Shown: positions 23,047 to 34,000 of the stretch, one piece after another | How the letters are laid out: each line of letters opens with the position of its first letter | Numbering within the stretch: the first letter of the stretch is position 1 | Origin: Plenodomus lindquistii | Taxonomy: Eukaryota > Ascomycota > Dothideomycetes > Pleosporales > Leptosphaeriaceae | DNA: 64,000 nucleotides | Assembly (NCBI GenBank): GCA_025504975.1 | Contig: JANUWI010000003.1 | Coordinates: forward strand, 1,922,001-1,986,000 | Reading direction: 5' to 3' | Position numbers and translations under genes: made by a program | Notes under the pieces: generated by a model | Database searches by the model: none | Seen by the model: only the letters and a program-made list of their open reading frames with translations | What the model was told of the DNA's origin: nothing

Positions 23047-24804
23047 CTATAACCTCGATCCATCACCCTTCTCTAGCAGCCCACTAATTGTCTCCGCCCA
23101 CATATTCGCCGCTTCTTGACTGATCGCATTCGCATCATAACTGACACTAAACGAAATGATTCCCTCAGCGCTCGTCATACTCCCAATCAAAAACTCATTA
23201 TCCCTCGCCCTCACCCCAATCTTCACATCCCTAAAATCCGCCACAAAATCCTTCTTCTCCCCCAGACTCTTCAAATCATACTCTCCCCGTCTGAAAAACG
23301 CAGCCAACGGCCCAATACTCGACACCCCACACGTAGCCCCATACTCACCCACCCTAGGCCTCAACTCCCCCTGCGGATTCACTACTTCCCCGCTCCGTCT
23401 TTCTGGCGGCAACTTAGCCTCCACCCGCTCAATCTGCGCCACATAACCCGTCGCCAATAAGCGGCCCGGCGAGTGCATATCCAGACTAACATCCACCTCT
23501 TTCCGCCCATCATTCCTCACCTTGAGCCGTTTCTGATACACGCGCAACCCACGATTCGCATGGCGCGCTACAACGCCAAGCCGCCCTTCGACAGGTAAAT
23601 CAGAGGGCAAGAACGGCATCACGATGCCCTCGGAGAAGGCGAGCATGCAGCTATCTGCCTCTGGCGGCTTGGCGAAGAACGCTCGCGGGTTCAGGGGGAA
23701 GGAGGCGGCGAATGCGGGGCGGGGGGTGGATGGTGGGGAAGGATAGAGCGATTCGTGGATTTGCATCATTGAGAGTCCCGCGAGGGCGAAACAGCCTGCT
23801 CCTATGCTTACGTGTGCGGCGCGGCATAGGGCGATGAGGCGCTGGGATGCGGGTAGGCTGAGTGACGCTGTAATATGGCCACATGCATTTGGTGGGAGAC
23901 TTCGCCTGTCATAGTTGAATAGTTTTGAGAATTTGGGAGCGAGGGATGGGGGCGTGGTCAGGCGTGTAGAGCGGTACAAGGGATTCCTGAATGTTGGTGG
24001 GAGCGGTGTCTGTACATGTCGTAGTACTCTTGTAAGGGCCCAGAACCAGCGTTGGCGGGCTTTGGAGCCGGGGATCGGGGGGTACAGATCTTCTTGTGGG
24101 GGCGGGAGTTTGGGCTGTATCTGCTCGGGGACAATGAGTGTGGAGATTGCGCCTGTGATTTGGGACGAGGCCGTGTTGAGGATGCGGAGAAAGTGGGAGA
24201 ACCAGTTGTATGCGCTTAGTCCGTCGGAGATTTGGTGTGCGATTACGATTAGGAAGCGGAGATTGTATGTGCCATCTTGGTTCCGGAGGAGTGGGAGGAC
24301 GTGGAGTTTTGACATGCATTTTTGGGGTTCGATGATGCGGCCTGTGTTGTAGGCGTGGTGGTAGAGGTTGTTTTCGTCAACCTCGGAGGCAGAGTAGAGA
24401 TCTTCTATCCAGATGATACTTTCTTCCACGTCTTTCACTGCATCTTCTACAGTCGGGGGGACGGGGACCACGAAACATCGTTTTCCAGTCTTGGCGTCGT
24501 CGGATACACGGCTGGATAGTAAGACGTGTTCGAGGCGTAGCTGCGTCCATGCCAGTGCGATTCGCTTCCTGAGTTCAGTATCGGAAAGGGTATGTGCAAT
24601 GGACAGTGTTAAAAGGGCGGTCATGTCCGCCCGGCCACCAAAGTAGGTTCCATCTGTATCGAAAGAGGTTTCGACAAGGCCAAGGGGGCGAGAGAACGAT
24701 TGGGTTGTTGTGCCATTGGAGTTGGGTTCGGTAGACAGGATCCAAGGGTGAAGTTTGGATGCATATTTGGAGAGCCAATGGTCTTGCAACTCGGCATGTG
24801 CCAT
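23047..24804 (-). CDS. Condensation-like / alcohol-acetyltransferase-like acyltransferase
   Basis: Single-exon frame for a 585-residue protein from ATG 24804. The fold is recognisable as the CoA-dependent acyltransferase / NRPS-condensation superfamily. It has the HxxxDG active-site motif at H190-D195 (VIAHQISDG), an N-terminal half with the expected ALLTLSIAHTLSD strand, and a C-terminal half with SIGAGCFALAG and a GCPVG-like SSIGPLAAFF region near the end. Such proteins acylate alcohols or amines. No NRPS adenylation or carrier domain is attached, and none of the neighbours (ATP4, TFIIF-beta) is a secondary-metabolism gene, so a stand-alone acetyltransferase is more likely than a peptide synthetase part. 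The substrate is unknown. No signal peptide or membrane span is evident. Confidence 0.75.
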   Translation of the reverse strand: MAHAELQDHWLSKYASKLHPWILSTEPNSNGTTTQSFSRPLGLVETSFDTDGTYFGGRADMTALLTLSIAHTLSDTELRKRIALAWTQLRLEHVLLSSRVSDDAKTGKRCFVVPVPPTVEDAVKDVEESIIWIEDLYSASEVDENNLYHHAYNTGRIIEPQKCMSKLHVLPLLRNQDGTYNLRFLIVIAHQISDGLSAYNWFSHFLRILNTASSQITGAISTLIVPEQIQPKLPPPQEDLYPPIPGSKARQRWFWALTRVLRHVQTPLPPTFRNPLYRSTRLTTPPSLAPKFSKLFNYDRRSLPPNACGHITASLSLPASQRLIALCRAAHVSIGAGCFALAGLSMMQIHESLYPSPPSTPRPAFAASFPLNPRAFFAKPPEADSCMLAFSEGIVMPFLPSDLPVEGRLGVVARHANRGLRVYQKRLKVRNDGRKEVDVSLDMHSPGRLLATGYVAQIERVEAKLPPERRSGEVVNPQGELRPRVGEYGATCGVSSIGPLAAFFRRGEYDLKSLGEKKDFVADFRDVKIGVRARDNEFLIGSMTSAEGIISFSVSYDANAISQEAANMWAETISGLLEKGDGSRL

Positions 24805-25442
24805 GACGAAAGGCAGTTAGTAGACTCGAATGAAGTCGCCAGGCAAGACCGTTGACGTTGATTTCTAGTATCAGTGTTTCCACTTTCCGTCGGGAGGTCA
24901 AATAAGGCAGCGGTGAGTATACGAACTGTTCAGTAAACAACGTTGAAGGAATCGTGAAGCCAGACAAGTATGGCAATAGCGGCATGGGGTTGATGCAGCT
25001 AGAGTGGTCAGAGCAGGAGATGACAGATGAACTAGTGATCATTGAAGCTTAGCCGGTACCGCTACGTAATGTCCCTGTGGGGCACATCGCAAGTTGTAGC
25101 CGATACCTACCAGCAACTTGAATTCTTGGATAGACATAAAGCATTTTGAAGGCCGCAATGATAGGAATGCACGTGAGCGGTAATGTCCTCGATGCCTACA
25201 GTCACTCTCGCTTCCGCTTGCAACAAAGCTGCACTATGTATTCCAACGATGTGCCTCTTTCCACCTGAGATATCTGCTCAAGCACTCCTATGGACGGTAG
25301 ACTTTGCCACATCGACACCATAAGCTCACTTGGTCGCAATTGTTCATTGATAGCGGCTCCAAATTCGCCGGCACATCTTACCCGACGCTACTGCAACCTC
25401 CTATGGCAGCCTGGTCTTCAACAGCCCGTCTTTGGTGCCTTT
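24805..25442. other. Intergenic
   Basis: Upstream region of the acyltransferase and 3' flank of TFIIF-beta. Nothing supported. Confidence 0.5.
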
Positions 25443-26510
25443 CTAGAACACGTCCTCCATCTCGTCTTCGCCCTCGGACTCGCCCTCGCCGCCAGGAGCC
25501 TGAGGCGCGGCTTGCTCTTGACCACTAGTCCCTCGTTGCTGATCGAAAATGTCCTGGCGCTTCCATGTGCTTGCGAAAGAACCAGACTTGACGAGGTGTG
25601 CGATTTCGGCAAGGACTTCTTTGAGGTACTGCTCTGGCTGCTTTGTGCGCGCCTTTAGCGCCTTCATCGGCCAGTATTGGTACTCGTCGAAGCAAGAGTG
25701 CAGGATATCGATGAGATCGGCCCTGGCCACACGAGCAGCCTTGTTAAGTTGCGACTTGGGCTTGCCAATGGGCTTGATGAAGTTCTTGAATTTGTCGTTG
25801 AGATGATTTTGGTTCTTGATGTCAGTGACCTCGGTGTCCTTGGTGATGATGGTGGTAGTGTATGAGCCTTGAATGGCTTGCTTGATCCGCTGCGCGCTGA
25901 AGTCCTTGAACTCTTTTGTCTCGAGCGGTATCGCATTGTACTGTCGCGTTGCATGGCCAACAAGAGACGTCTGCTTGGGAATGGCCTTCTTGAACTTGCT
26001 CCGCTTCTGTATGCGCGCATTTGGGTCTTGCACTCCACCGAGGTTGTTTCTTGCTCCTCTGTTGTACATGCCGTATCCGGCACCGCGGAATCCGGGCAAA
26101 TCCTTCTCTGTGAAGACATAGGTGTTTCCCATGATTGCTTCGGTGACTTTAGCGTCTGCGGTCTTGGAAGGAACCGAGGGTTCGAGCTGAAAAGCAGACG
26201 GCAGCTTCGTCTTTGAGCGCCATTTATCGTTGAGGAACATGCGCATCGGCTTGGTCTTGTCGATGCCGCTGGTGGTTGTGAACGCCAGCACCTCGCCGAT
26301 TTGGATCTGATCGTTGTCGTCACCCTCGGCGATGTCTTCCCACTTGCTGATTGCGCCGTACAGCCACTCGGGTATGCGCGTGAGCCAGACGTCTTTCTCG
26401 ACCTCGCGCTTGGGGATGGTCATCTCGCCCGTGTCCTCGAAGAACTCGTCGTCCATGTAACCGACGTCCGGGTCCATCTTTACGTCGGGGTCTGCTTTGA
26501 TACCGTTCAT
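25443..26510 (-). CDS. TFG2: Transcription initiation factor IIF subunit beta (Rap30/Tfg2)
   Basis: Predicted 355-residue TFIIF-beta, the general transcription factor subunit that binds RNA polymerase II and escorts it to the promoter. It is intronless from ATG 26510. The N-terminal dimerisation barrel covers about residues 40-200 (VWLTRIPEWLYGAISKW at the start; IGEVLAF and TYVFTEKDLPGF inside). A basic linker (RIQKRSKFKKAIPKQTSL) follows. The C-terminal winged-helix domain lies at about 260-320 (RADLIDILHSCFDEYQYWPMKALKARTKQPE), and the tail is acidic (GEGESEGEDEMEDVF). It is divergent from CSN4 across a 545-bp shared promoter region. Confidence 0.94.
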   Translation of the reverse strand: MNGIKADPDVKMDPDVGYMDDEFFEDTGEMTIPKREVEKDVWLTRIPEWLYGAISKWEDIAEGDDNDQIQIGEVLAFTTTSGIDKTKPMRMFLNDKWRSKTKLPSAFQLEPSVPSKTADAKVTEAIMGNTYVFTEKDLPGFRGAGYGMYNRGARNNLGGVQDPNARIQKRSKFKKAIPKQTSLVGHATRQYNAIPLETKEFKDFSAQRIKQAIQGSYTTTIITKDTEVTDIKNQNHLNDKFKNFIKPIGKPKSQLNKAARVARADLIDILHSCFDEYQYWPMKALKARTKQPEQYLKEVLAEIAHLVKSGSFASTWKRQDIFDQQRGTSGQEQAAPQAPGGEGESEGEDEMEDVF

Positions 26511-27055
26511 GGTGGCGGTGTGTTACTAGCGCGGTGCGTGTAGTTCGAGTTAGGGGATGCGACGCGCAGTCTGGAGTCAGAGGTGGTTGTCGGACAAAGC
26601 AAGCGCGCTCGCGATATATCGTCGACAAGGCACCTGCGCGTGTACCTGGTGTGAGAACGCGACTGTCTTGAGAAACGAGTGTTGATTCAAGAGGGGGGGG
26701 GGGCAAGTCTATATGTCTCGTGTCGTCGCAGGGTTGATGCGTCCGGGTATATGTGCAGGGTGTAATGAATGTCGTATGCGGTCAAGTGCATGGGTGTTGT
26801 GGAATCTAGAAGGACAATGACGGCTCGGGGTCTGAGCGCGCCAAGACGTCGCGCCTTCCACTATCGATAAGCTCCGCCCGCAGCTTCCAGCTCCGCTTCA
26901 AGTTGCCTGCCCGCCATTGCCCCACAGCGTTGCCTGGACCCAAACATACCCTCAATTACTCTTACCCAGTGTTTGGCCCATTCTGATCACAAAACAGAAC
27001 GTCAAGAGTCATAACTGGGACTTCTTGCGAAAGTAAACATCTGACACTAATTCTC
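26511..27055. other. Shared divergent promoter, TFIIF-beta and CSN4
   Basis: Between two start codons pointing away from each other. Contains a G11 homopolymer at 26693-26703. No gene seen. Confidence 0.6.
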
Positions 27056-28309
27056 ATGGCCTCACCAGCAGTTCGTACTGCTCTGCAGCAGGTGGAAGCA
27101 GCCCCAGTCGCCGACAAGCCTGCTCAGTACAATGCCCTCCTCCAGCAAATCACCACTGGTTCCACCAACCTCGCCGCCGACCTCAACGCCTACGCACAAA
27201 CCCTGCTAGACGATTCATTAGGCGTTGTCGTCCTGCGACCCCTCCTCGCTGCGTTCGTCGACGCGTTTCGGACTGTTCAAGATGCAGACACCAAGATTGA
27301 GGTCGGAGAGAAGGTCATCACACTACTCCAGTCCAAAGGCGCAGGGCAGTATGAGGAGCAGGACACGCAGATCAAGCACGCACTCGCAGACGCATTTGAG
27401 CAGAATGAGGACTTCAGGCGGTCGGCGCAAACACTGGCAACTATCAATCTCGAGTCAACGCAAAAGTCGGTTACCCCAGATGACAAGGCCAAGGTCTGGA
27501 TCAGGATAGTACGGTGCTACCTAGAGGAGGACGATCCCACAAGCGCCTTCACACATCTCAACAAGATTAAGAACATTCTCTTCAGTGTACAGGATGATGA
27601 GACCAAGCTCGTGTTCCAGCTCAGCCAGGCACGCATCTACGATTCACAACGCGCCTTCCTCGACGCTGCCCAGTCATACTACGCCACGAGCAACGTCAGC
27701 ATTGTCGACGAAGATGAGCGGATGCGGATATTTGGTCGGGCGATAGTTTGCACCGTGCTGGCGCCTGCTGGTCCGCAACGGGGCAAGATGTTGGCGAAGC
27801 TGTACAAAGACGACCGAGCTAGCCAAGCAGACGACTTTCCCATCCTAGAGAAGATCTTCTTTGACCGTCTACTATCACCTGCGGAGATCAAAGCCTTCGC
27901 TGCCAAACTCGATGCCCACCATCTTGCCAAAACATCCGACGGCTCCACAGTGCTAGACAAGGCCATTCTCGAACACAATCTCCTCGGCGCATCGAAACTC
28001 TACAACAACATTGGCTTTGACCAGTTGGGAGAGTTGTTGGGCATCGACGCAGAAAAGGCAGAGGACTACGCGGCCAAGATGTTGGAGCAGGGACGCCTTG
28101 CGGGATACATTGATCAGATTGATCGTCTGATCTTCTTCGAGGGCGAGGCCAGTGGAGAGCGCAAGACTGGCCATGCAGAGCGTGTTGTTGGCAAAGAGCT
28201 TAGGAAGTGGGACGCCAATGTTACGGGTCTGGCGGAGGAAGTGGAGAAGGTGACTTCGATGATTCAGAACCAGTACCCAGAGTTCTATGCCTCACAAGTA
28301 GTGCACTGA
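27056..28309 (+). CDS. CSN4: COP9 signalosome subunit 4
   Basis: Predicted 417-residue PCI-domain subunit of the COP9 signalosome, which removes NEDD8 from cullin-RING ubiquitin ligases and in filamentous fungi governs development and light responses. Intronless from ATG 27056. TPR-like helical repeats fill residues 1-280 (for example VWIRIVRCYLEEDDPTSAFTHLNKIKN and FQLSQARIYDSQRAFLDAAQSYY). The PCI winged-helix module covers about 290-385, with VLDKAILEHNLLGASKLYNNIGFDQLGELLGI and the GYIDQIDRLIFF strand characteristic of CSN4. A terminal helix (EEVEKVTSMIQNQYPEFYA) would join the signalosome helical bundle. The counterpart is called csnD in Aspergillus. Confidence 0.94.
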   Translation: MASPAVRTALQQVEAAPVADKPAQYNALLQQITTGSTNLAADLNAYAQTLLDDSLGVVVLRPLLAAFVDAFRTVQDADTKIEVGEKVITLLQSKGAGQYEEQDTQIKHALADAFEQNEDFRRSAQTLATINLESTQKSVTPDDKAKVWIRIVRCYLEEDDPTSAFTHLNKIKNILFSVQDDETKLVFQLSQARIYDSQRAFLDAAQSYYATSNVSIVDEDERMRIFGRAIVCTVLAPAGPQRGKMLAKLYKDDRASQADDFPILEKIFFDRLLSPAEIKAFAAKLDAHHLAKTSDGSTVLDKAILEHNLLGASKLYNNIGFDQLGELLGIDAEKAEDYAAKMLEQGRLAGYIDQIDRLIFFEGEASGERKTGHAERVVGKELRKWDANVTGLAEEVEKVTSMIQNQYPEFYASQVVH

Positions 28310-28660
28310 GAGGCTTGTCTAAGACTACGAGGATATCACCCACGGTGAGACTCTCAAGCGACGCCACCATGGCAAACCGAACTGGCCGGATTAAGGCGAG
28401 TGCAATGTGCTTAGACTGAGTGGTGGCAACGTTAGGATTGAAGACGTATCATCTGCACCGACTAACAGAGAAGTCCACCGCTTATGAATGACCATGAAGT
28501 GCGCATAGCATAGGGAGCGCGGATCAAACAGAAGGATAATACAAATCCTTTGACGTTGTTGTCAATAATACCATAGCATGTCACTGCCGTACTCACGGCC
28601 TCCTATGCCCATGACATTTACATGTATAGTACACTCCATTCCTCCCACTACCCACTCTGA
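28310..28660. other. Convergent 3' region
   Basis: 3' flanks of CSN4 and the mitoribosomal gene; no gene seen. Confidence 0.5.
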
Positions 28661-29395
28661 TCATTGCTCCACCGCCTTCTCATACTCGTCCAAACTCTTG
28701 ACCTCCAGCTCACTAATCTTGAGCACCGTGAAATGCAATTTACTAAAAACATGCTTTGTATGCCTCTGCCTCCTCTTCGTCTTCTCCTCAACGCGCATCG
28801 GCTCGCTCTCCACACCCACTACCCGCGCTCTGCACGTGTACAACCGCTCATCCAAGTAAAACACTTTCTTCCCATGGTCTGCTGTCCCCTTGATAGCCTC
28901 TGGCGCCTTTAACGTGTAGTCTCGCGAACCAATATGCGTCGCGCGATTCAATCGCAGTATGTCGCCCGGCCTGACATTCGGCATGAGGAAGGGCAGACGA
29001 ATAGAATCACCCTTTGTGACGAGGTACGGGCGACCATGGAGGTGAATTGTTATATAGTGCGCTGGCTGTGTCTGCAGCAGCGGCAGCATGTGGCGCATTT
29101 GCGGTGTGAGGGTCGAAGAGACAATGTCATTGCGGGTATGTGGGCTTGGACTTGATTTTGGGTTTGCGGGCTTGGAGGCGTTGCGGGGGAGGGGCTGTGG
29201 TGTTTGAGACCGTTTTTGGGCTTCGGCGGATATGTGGTGGCCGGATTGGATGAGGGGTGCGGGGACGTTGCCGGTTTCGAGGTTGTGCGAGACGGTGGTT
29301 ATGTTTGCACGGAGGGGGAGGAGGAATGTTGGTGGGAGGGTTGTTGCGCGGGATTCGAGGAGGGCGTTGCGTGCTGTTCGGGCGAGCAGCGCCAT
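28661..29395 (-). CDS. MRPL49: Mitochondrial large-subunit ribosomal protein bL21m
   Basis: Predicted 244-residue bL21m (yeast Mrpl49). Intronless from ATG 29395. The first ~30 residues form a basic, alanine/leucine-rich mitochondrial presequence (MALLARTARNALLESRATTL). A disordered linker to about residue 95 is longer than in bacterial L21. The L21 barrel follows: ITIHLHGRPYLVTKGDSIRLPF, then LRLNRATHIGSRDYTLKA, then YTCRARVVGVESEPMRVEEKTKRRQRHTKH, where the VVG...K-RR-R segment is the rRNA-binding signature of the family. It is divergent from NSA2 with 251 bp between start codons, pairing mitochondrial and cytosolic ribosome genes. Confidence 0.9.
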   Translation of the reverse strand: MALLARTARNALLESRATTLPPTFLLPLRANITTVSHNLETGNVPAPLIQSGHHISAEAQKRSQTPQPLPRNASKPANPKSSPSPHTRNDIVSSTLTPQMRHMLPLLQTQPAHYITIHLHGRPYLVTKGDSIRLPFLMPNVRPGDILRLNRATHIGSRDYTLKAPEAIKGTADHGKKVFYLDERLYTCRARVVGVESEPMRVEEKTKRRQRHTKHVFSKLHFTVLKISELEVKSLDEYEKAVEQ

Positions 29396-29646
29396 TGTGG
29401 GAGGACTAGACAGTGCTGCAATGGCAAGTTGGCTGCGTGGTGCTATGTACTGCGGCGACGAGGATGGCGCTTTGGTGTGTTGCGGAGTTGAGGATTGAAC
29501 TTTCGGAGATGCAAGGGTTATGTAAGCGTGCGTTAGCGTGCCCTGCGAACTTTGAGATTCTGGAGAAGTTTCGCCCGCGGCGGGAGAGAGAAACCAACCA
29601 CTTCCCTTTCAACGACCCCCGAACCCCCACCAAAAGAGGCGCAATC

Positions 29647-30588
29647 ATGCCTCAGAACGAGTATATCGAGCGCTGGACGAAGCAGTATGTTTGCCATTCC
29701 TTTCATCACCACCACCACCATTGCCACGCCGCGATATTCGTGGATACCTTGATTGCACGCCGACCGCTAACCCCTCCACCACAGGCACGGAAAGCGCTTC
29801 GACCACGATGAACGCAAACGCAAGCGCATCGCCCGTGAGGGCCACGATCAATCGAAGAAGGCGCAAAACTACCGCGGTCTTCGCGCCAAACTCTACGCCG
29901 AGAAGCGTCGCAAAGAGAAGATCCAAATGAAGAAGACGATCCGCGCCCACGAAGAACGCAACGTCAAGACCTCGGAGCCCGCCGAGCCATCTACAGAAGC
30001 CCTGCCCCAGTACCTCCTCGACCGCAGCAACGAGAAGAATGCAAAAGCCCTTTCCAGCGCAATCAAGCAGAAGCGTAACGAGAAGGCTGCGCGGTTCAGT
30101 GTGCCGCTGCCAAAGGTCAAGGGTATCAGTGAGGAGGAGATGTTTAGCGTGGTCAAGACGGGCAAGAAGACGGCGAAGAAGAGCTGGAAGCGTATGATTA
30201 CCAAGCCAACATTCGTCGGACCGGGCTTCACACGTCGGCCTGTCAAATACGAACGTTTCATCAGGCCCATGGGTTTGCGGTACAAGAAGGCGAATGTCAC
30301 GCACCCGGAACTCAGCGTTACGGTACAGCTGCCCATCATCTCGGTCAAGAAGAACCCCCAGAATCCGCTGTACACGCAGTTGGGTGTTCTAACAAAGGGT
30401 ACGATTATCGAGGTCAATGTGTCGGAGTTGGGTCTTGTTACGGCAGGTGGAAAGGTCGTGTGGGGTCGTTATGCTCGTAAGTCAATCCGAGTTCAACAGT
30501 CATGTTGCAAGCGGCTAACATGATGATGATAGAAATTACCAACAACCCCGAGAACGATGGTTGCTTGAACGCTGTTCTCCTCGTCTAG
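29647..30588 (+). CDS. NSA2: Ribosome biogenesis protein Nsa2
   Basis: Predicted 261-residue Nsa2, a highly conserved 60S pre-ribosome assembly factor needed for 27S rRNA processing. Exons are 29647-29684, 29785-30476 and 30533-30588; introns are 100 and 56 bp. Exon 1 encodes only MPQNEYIERWTKQ, and the splice yields the invariant HGKRFDHDERKRKR. The middle is strongly basic (EGHDQSKKAQNYRGLRAKLYA), followed by KPTFVGPGFTRRPVKYERFI and an S8e-like C-terminal beta domain (VTVQLPIISVKKNPQNPLYTQLG). The last exon supplies ITNNPENDGCLNAVLLV and stop. The retained intron 2 would end translation early in an unrelated tail. Confidence 0.95.
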
Positions 30589-31024
30589 ACTACCAGGATT
30601 GAAATGGAGGGAACTTCAAATGTTGCATTTGCATGGCGTTAAAATGGGAGCCCAAAAACTTTTGAATGGCGTCAAGTGACTACGAAACCAAAGGGTCCTC
30701 GATATTGCGAGGCGGAGCAGAAGGGCTCGCTGATGATGCAACGCCACCAGTTGTCTTGAGCATGGGTAGAAGATGCTAGTTGAAATCTGTGATACCAATA
30801 CAAAAAACATGAAGCAATCGTACAAAGATTCGGTACTATGGGTGAAGGAAGTCAATGGTCTATCCGTCAGAGATAATCTATGAAACGTGTCGTGATATGA
30901 ATGAGCAAGACTTCATCGTGCTCAACTCATACAGCTGCACAGTGATTACAATCTTCGATGAAGAAACGGAAAATCTAATCCCAGACTCCTTGCAAACTCT
31001 CAGAAAAGGAAGGCTGCAGTCCGT
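30589..31024. other. Convergent 3' region
   Basis: 3' flanks of NSA2 and the GW/WG-rich gene; no gene seen. Confidence 0.5.
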
Positions 31025-34000
31025 CTACCACTTGCCTCCCGTCCAGTCCTCACCACCCTTACTTTCTCCCCATCCCCGCACCGCTTCCCCTTTCTCCTTC
31101 TCCTTCTCCTTCTCCTTTTCCTTCTTCCCCCCACCGCTCTTCCTACTCCGTCCCCTCTCACTAACCTCCCGACTCTGCATCTCTACCCAATTCTCCGTCA
31201 ACCCCCTAGCCACAACCTCGGTCCCACCCTCACTCGCCCTCCTCTCCTTGTCCTTATCCCCACCCTTCCCACTTCTCCTCCGCTCCTCCCTCATATACCC
31301 CTTCCCCACCAACTTCGTCTGCAACCTGAGCATCTTCTCAATCAACTCGTCTTGCGGCAGATCCTTGAGTTGATTTTTCGCTTTTGCAAGGTCGGACGAT
31401 GGTGTTGGGTGGGTGAGAGCGCCATGGGAAGGAATGTGTGCGTCGGGGAAGAGGGATTGGAGAAAACTGTGGGACCGGTATTTGAAGCGGAATACTGCGT
31501 ACTGGAGGTTTGTCGTTAGTGTTTATCTGTTGGGAAGGGATGGGGGAGAGAGAGGCAGCTTACCGGCTTGTCTAGTGCGTCCAAGTACTCTGGTCGGCCG
31601 ACGACATGGCCGTATTGCATGGCTTTGCCGGCACGTACTTGGTGCTCTACGCCCTTCTCGCTGGCGGCTTCTTTGCTGATTGTGAGTAAGGGCTCTTTGG
31701 GGGCGATGTATGGGCCGTTGTGCGAGGAGGCGGGGATGGGGTTCTTGTTTGAAGGAGGGGGTGGGAACTGCCAGTGAGGCTTTGGACCCGTGTCAGAGGC
31801 GGTTCGAAGTTGTCTGTACTTTAACAGTGTCTTGTTGCTGTGGCGTTTCGAGGTCGACATAGCGTTGGTGGGCTGTGGTTCGGTTTGAGGATCCGCTATG
31901 CGGCTTTCTGGCTTGCGAAGTCGTGTTTCCTTACCATCATCTGCAGCTGAGTGGCGCCAGAGGTTCTTCGCACGAACATCTTCGGCAGTGATCTTCCCCC
32001 CTTCTTTCCATCCTGACTTTTTGGTGTGCCAATCCGCGAGGCTCCCAGCTTTACGCTTCTGCTTGTCCATTGCAGATTTCCCTCCCCATGCATCATCGTC
32101 AGTGTCCGAACCGCCTGGTACGTTGTCTTTCTTACCACCTGAAGTACTCCAGGATGCCTTGTCTGTAGCCTTCCATCCCTTCCCGTCTTTCTCGTTTGTA
32201 TCGGTCGAGTCCCAGCCAGTTCTCTGTTTGGTTGCAGAACCCCACGGCGCGTTCTTCTTCTTGGCCTTCTGGTCACCACCCCACCATGGAGATGATGTAG
32301 GTTGTGGAGTGATTGGATTCGCATCGTCCTTGCGAAATATGATGTCTGGTAAAGCTGGTGCATATGGTGCAGGCGGGAGAGGACTAGGAACAAAGTTCGC
32401 GTTCGGTGGTTGCCCATGGAATCCACTCGTGGCCATAGGAGCCGGAACGTGCACCACGGTCGGAGTAATCTTCGTCATCAATGATGGACTGGATTTAGCG
32501 TTGACTTGTGTTTGCCAGTCGTGAATGGCAGTCGAGTGTACAGAAGGCCTTTTTTGAGTAGTGTGAGTAGATTTGGCCCGGCTCGTTCGCTTCTTCGATC
32601 GGCTTCTCGCGGCCTTGACCTGACTTTGAGAGTGTGAAGGCTGTATGGTATCATCCGAGCTCTCGTTCAAAGCTGAGGAAGATGTCGTATCATGATATGC
32701 CCAGTCGCCTGTGTCAGAGGAAGAAGGGATGGCCTCATTTGTCCTGTAGCGGCGAGACCGCGACCTTGATCGAAGCCTTAGTGAGAGACCGTCTTTTGAT
32801 CGACGTTGATCTCGTATGCGGATCATGAGAGGAGAGACAGGTCGAGACTCACGCCGGCTTCTGCTGTGCGCGGTGCGTGATCTTCCCTTTCGATCTTCAT
32901 CGCGCCACCCCCGGGACGTTCTCGTTTCTCTTGTCTCGTCTGTGTCCCAGGAATCTGTCGGGGTTTCCTCGTGAGTACTCCATCCATTGGCAGTCGAGCT
33001 TGACTCCCCGGCAGGTTTGGTTTTGCCCCAGGTCACTCGAGTACCTGCTTTGCTCGGAGCCGTTCGCTGTGTCCAACCACCTTGAGACTGGCCCCATTCG
33101 GTGGCACGACCCCCTTTAACATGGGTTGTCACTGTCGACTTTTCTGGCTGAGCCTTCACGTTGAACGGGGAAGCGGGCCATGCGCCTGGAGGTTGACTTG
33201 CAGTCTCTAGCTTATGTTCACGCTGGCTCTGTGTTGGGTGTGCACTTCCTGGTCCCGATAATCGCTGCGATTCGGCGACGCCTTTTTTGACAGCATCTGA
33301 AACGACTCTGTCAAGCCATTTCGAATCAATATTGGGGGAGTTGGGTGCTAGAGCACCGTGTCTAGTCTGATAGAAAGGCTCCCCTACCGGTGGAAGAGGG
33401 CCACTCCCATACTGAACTCCGAGCAAAGGTGCTTCATCTGTTGGTTGCGAACCAGGACCAAAAGCGCTAGGGGGCCTTGGACGCGACTGAGAACTTCTCT
33501 GGGAAGGGTGCATGGATGCGTTCAAAATGTGAGCACTGTGACGACTGGAAGTCGGGGCACCGCTGTACACCGTCTCGGCGTACGGAGGCTGGTATACACC
33601 CGCTGGTGGTGGTGGTGGGAAGAATCCATTTTCTCGTCTACCAGAGAATGGCAGACGATCGTCGAAGATAGACTCGCTTGAGGTTTCGTCAAGCGGGCCA
33701 TCGAAACCGAATACGTGATCTGGTACGTCGTTTGCACCGTCAATGTTCATCTGCGAGGCCGTTTTCGCATTGCGCGGGCCGGTACACCGCAACACAACCA
33801 CCTCGATACAACCAATGTTCGCAAGTAGGTCTGACGAGCACTCTGGAGGTGCTTTATCTGCCGATACTGAGGTCTGTTAGTGAAGCTATCCGAAGTTGGA
33901 TGGCCAGCCTACCAGTATTGAGTTTTTCGAACTTCCACTCGCGTGCAATCATGGAGCCATCTTTCTGTTTCTCCTCTTTCTGACGAACTTTGAAATCAAC

